A stretch of DNA of 64,000 nt. Origin: Annona cherimola. Lineage: Eukaryota > Streptophyta > Magnoliopsida > Magnoliales > Annonaceae. How positions within the stretch are numbered: the first letter of the stretch is position 1; each line of letters begins with the position of its first letter. Both the position numbers and the translations under genes were made by a program. Shown here piece by piece: positions 60,893 to 64,000 of this stretch. The DNA is taken from NCBI GenBank assembly GCA_030490835.1, contig CM059975.1, forward strand, positions 13,955,579-14,019,578. The letters run 5' to 3'. A model generated the notes under the pieces. It did not search any database and was not told where the DNA came from. It worked only from the letters and a program-made list of their open reading frames with translations.

Positions 60893-62361
60893 TTCTCATC
60901 CGGGAGCCTGATTTGGACGGTGGGAGATGGCACTGGCAGCTGCAAATGCGAGGAGGTTGCCTCGGCCTTTGGCCGTGAGAATGTGTGGGCAGACGTATAG
61001 ATATGGTTGGGCCCCAGTTGGGCCCCGCGGGGAAGAACTCCATACGGCAGATGTAAGTGATGGACCCCACATGAATCCGCTTCGGGTTTATTGTGTCAGT
61101 TCGACGGATGCTGGCATTCATTGTTCAATCATTGATATATGGCCCACCAATCGAAGCGGGGAGATGCGCCAGCATCAACGGTCTGGATCATATGAAGATG
61201 AAGAGTGGACACACCGTGAAAATGGATGATCTGGTTTTGACGGTTTGATTCTTGCCTGGGTATCTTCTTCGCTGGCTGATCAGCTTGTCATGGGACCGGT
61301 TGAGATTGAATTTCGTTGCAAGGCCTGTTCAAAATGAGCGGATATACAGAGGAGGAGATTCTTCCTTCTTCAAAAACTTTTTCCATGCCTACAAATTTTT
61401 CTATCAGAATATCACTTTTACAGTTTTATTAAATTATTCATATATTTTTCTCTATTTTTTCCTCGTTAACAAATTCATCCTATCATTTTATTCTTGCCAA
61501 AATCAAAACAAGCTCTATGCAAATGTTCCCAACAAAAATTTTCACTATTATTTTCATTGAAATTAGTGATATTTTATTTTTAGCTATTTTGCAAGTGATG
61601 GCATGGTATGTAACACAGATTTAAGTGACTTGTAAATTTTTTTATTTGTGTGCGTGGGAATCAAGTTTCTAATTTAGTTAGATATCATTATTTAGTTGAG
61701 ACATTTCGATATAAAGTCGACCCAATTTAACATCGTATTAGAATTAGACCATTTTTGTTTGTCCATATTTATGATGTGTTCAAGTATCCGATCTGTGAAG
61801 ATTCGATATAGCCCCCATTTATGATATGTTTGTCTTTGGCCGACACATAAGAATTTATGATAGGATATATCTATTTTGGCCACTTTGATGATTAAGTAAA
61901 ATCTACTATATTTGTTTGCATTTAGGATTATTTGTTTAGTTTACACAATTCAAATTTCATCCAAATGAAAGATATATATAATATATGAGGTCTATTTAAC
62001 AAAGTGTATAAAATGAATATAATAAAGCGGTGGATTTAATTATCAAATCTAAAGTCATATTTATCTAAACCATCTAAGACGTTAATTTTGTGTAAATAAA
62101 TAATTATATAAAATATTATTATAGTGTAATATATAAAAATATATTTAAGCATTTTTATAATTTATATATGTGAATATATATTTAAGCAAATATTAGTCAT
62201 GTGCATCTTTGATTTGAGTAAAAGTCTTTTCGCTTGACAAATGATGCTAAACGTAATAGGTGTCCTTAAATTGGACAAAAATAGATGAATTTTCACCAAA
62301 AATGCATGGGAGTAGAGCCCTTTATTGCATATGTTCTCCAACTTATAAAGTTTATATTTTA
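60893..62361. other. Upstream region of the kinase gene and intergenic DNA
   Basis: The GC-richer first 350 bases probably include the promoter of the - strand kinase. AT-rich DNA follows. A remnant of the long-inverted-repeat MITE family lies at about 62180-62320. No other gene recognised. Confidence 0.4.
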
Positions 62362-62611
62362 GGCGTATTTGGAAAGTGATAAAACTATTAATGAAAAGTT
62401 TTATGTAAAAAATTTTAAAATGAGAGAAAATAAGATAATATGATATGAGTAATGATAAAGAGTAAAAAGAATAAAGTTAAAATAGATAAGCTAAATGTAT
62501 GAGTAATTGTATAAAAATGAATGAAAAGTAAAATAATTGTATAGGAAGAAATAATTAAAAATATGATAATTATGAAAAATAAAATTTTTTTGTCATAAAC
62601 AAACACACCCA
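62362..62611. mobile_element. Tourist-like MITE, 250 bp
   Basis: It begins GGCGTATTTGGAAAGTGAT and ends AACAAACACACCCA. TTA lies at 62359-62361 and 62612-62614 as the target duplication. Family interior present. Confidence 0.75.
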
Positions 62612-64000
62612 TTACGTGCATGAGAACAACTTTCTCGAATTTGCAAATTCATAACTGCGCTTTTATGGAAGAAGGCCTCCAAGGATTTATTTAGCTCGTC
62701 TTACCGTCAGTGAAAAACGTTGAAGTATCTCATTTTTTAAAAATGTTTGGCACAGCTTATCCATTCTGTTCAATTTTTTTGTGGTAAAAGTTATAATAAG
62801 CTCTAATGGTATTTATCGCAAAACGTGCAATTTTGCGTTAACTTTACCACAGGGCGAAACAAGTTAACAAGCCCTTAAGCCTCTTTAAAACAGTTGCTAT
62901 TTCCGAGCTTAAAATACAAATTTGATAGATATAGGTAAGTATGAAAACTCATAAAATCTGAGGGGCAACAAGGAAAAAAGCCCTCCCGAGTCGAGCAAAA
63001 ATACGGAAATCGAGAAAATGAGCGGGAAAGGAAATCTTCTGTTGGTTCAGTTGAAAAATGAATTGAAGGCCCACAATAAAAAATCCAGGCAAGATTTTTG
63101 CTTTTCGATTCACTCTACGCTGGGCCACGATCCGCACGGTCATGATTAACGATTGAATATGCCACTATATATTGCATGTTTGGTGCAACACGTGTGTTCC
63201 CATTGGCGTATAAAGGACCACTCCGAGACAGAGCATTAAAAAAATTCCTACGTTTCAAATTTCAAATGGATGAGTAGAGAGAACCAGAGGTCGGATTAGC
63301 CAATAGCAAGGGGTTATTGTTCTTGGGGTGGGCGTGCCATAAGAAAAAGAAGCACACTCCTCAAGACAACTGAAAGGAGAGATAATACTCATACGGACAT
63401 GTTACGATTTGGATTAAATTTTATTAAAATACTGAAAAATAATTATTTTAATGCAAAAAGTCATTCATGGTATCTCCTCACAAATGGTCTCGATCACCTC
63501 ATCGAGGGTTCAAGTGAGAAAACTATGATACACATCTCTCACCCGCGGACTACCAGAATCAGCATCAGCAAGAACCTGGGCATCGGGAGCACGAAGAAGA
63601 GACAAGATTTCAGAGGGTACGAAGCACGCCGCGTGCGTTGAATGTATCGGCAATCGCGTTTTATTGACCCAGACCGGAGACGCTGGGATATATCCCCGAT
63701 GGCACATCCGCCGTACACGTGGCAGAAGTATCAGCTGTGGTCGTCCATCGCATAGGATTTTTCCCTGTCCATCCGTGCCTGAAAAGTTCACACGAAGCGA
63801 AGGAAACCCTCGATGAACCCGGATGCTTAGCATGGGGCGCGGTTTACACCAGTCCACGAACCTCACGTGGGTGCCGACTGTCCTAATCCATCCGCGTCCC
63901 TTAGCATCTGAGATTTTCATCTGACGACGTCGGTTGGACGTCCTGGATTAAACAAAAATTTGTCAGATATTTAATTCTATTTTATCTAGACTCAGATCTT
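62612..64000. other. Right edge, unassigned
   Basis: AT-rich to about 63500, then GC-richer. The last 500 bases contain a G-box/ABRE-like ACACGTGGCA at 63715-63724 and an open frame on the - strand (63510-63920) without recognisable domains. This may be promoter or leader sequence of a gene beyond the window. Confidence 0.35.

Noticed and set aside
63510..63920. Open frame of 136 codons on the - strand at the right edge
   Set aside because: It has an ATG, but the composition is low in hydrophobic cores and no family is recognisable. Frames on the other strand overlap it. It could be leader sequence of a gene beyond the window.

Overview
This window is plant nuclear DNA. Its protein-coding genes sit in a very AT-rich intergenic background packed with small transposons. 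Very GC-rich, intronless or GC-rich-first-exon genes in an AT-rich background suggest a monocot, probably a commelinid. I cannot name the species from sequence alone.

Layout, left to right. An intronless secreted leucine-rich-repeat protein gene (- strand) lies at 1697-3649. A transposon-rich interval follows (about 4.5-19 kb), holding MULE-type, Tourist-type and microsatellite-targeting (Micron-like) MITEs and a 1.6-kb inverted-repeat (foldback-like) element with internal 139-bp tandem repeats. A four-member cluster of BCS1-like AAA-ATPases of the OM66/HSR4 type follows: gene A (+, 19509-20987), gene B (-, 27378-28934), a broken copy C (-, about 32745-33935) and gene D (+, 39699-41255). A dead Ty1-copia element and more MITEs lie between A and B. 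A SINE-like insertion lies in the upstream region of D.

Next is a 12-exon gene on the - strand (42145-54625). Its exons join without a phase conflict into a 688-residue DDT-domain protein of the DDR4 type, an ISWI chromatin-remodelling partner. Its large introns hold a dead RTE-clade LINE, a 272-bp MITE, a Tourist-like MITE, a local duplication and a 23-base poly(C) tract beside a splice acceptor. The last gene (-, 58423-60892) is a two-exon AGC-VIII kinase of the D6PK/G11A type. As written, its first exon carries three one-base frameshifts, all in G/C-rich sequence.

The genes do not form one pathway. The coherent unit is the AAA-ATPase cluster: A and D share the same strand, similar size and a diverged shared block far upstream, pointing to duplication that included regulatory DNA. 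Upstream regions of A and D hold W-boxes, and D also has a TGACG pair, fitting the defence/salicylate expression known for this family. I found no convincing RNA gene and no wholly new protein system. The most unusual items are the foldback element, the (TA)n-targeting MITE array, the frameshifted kinase and the poly(C) intron.
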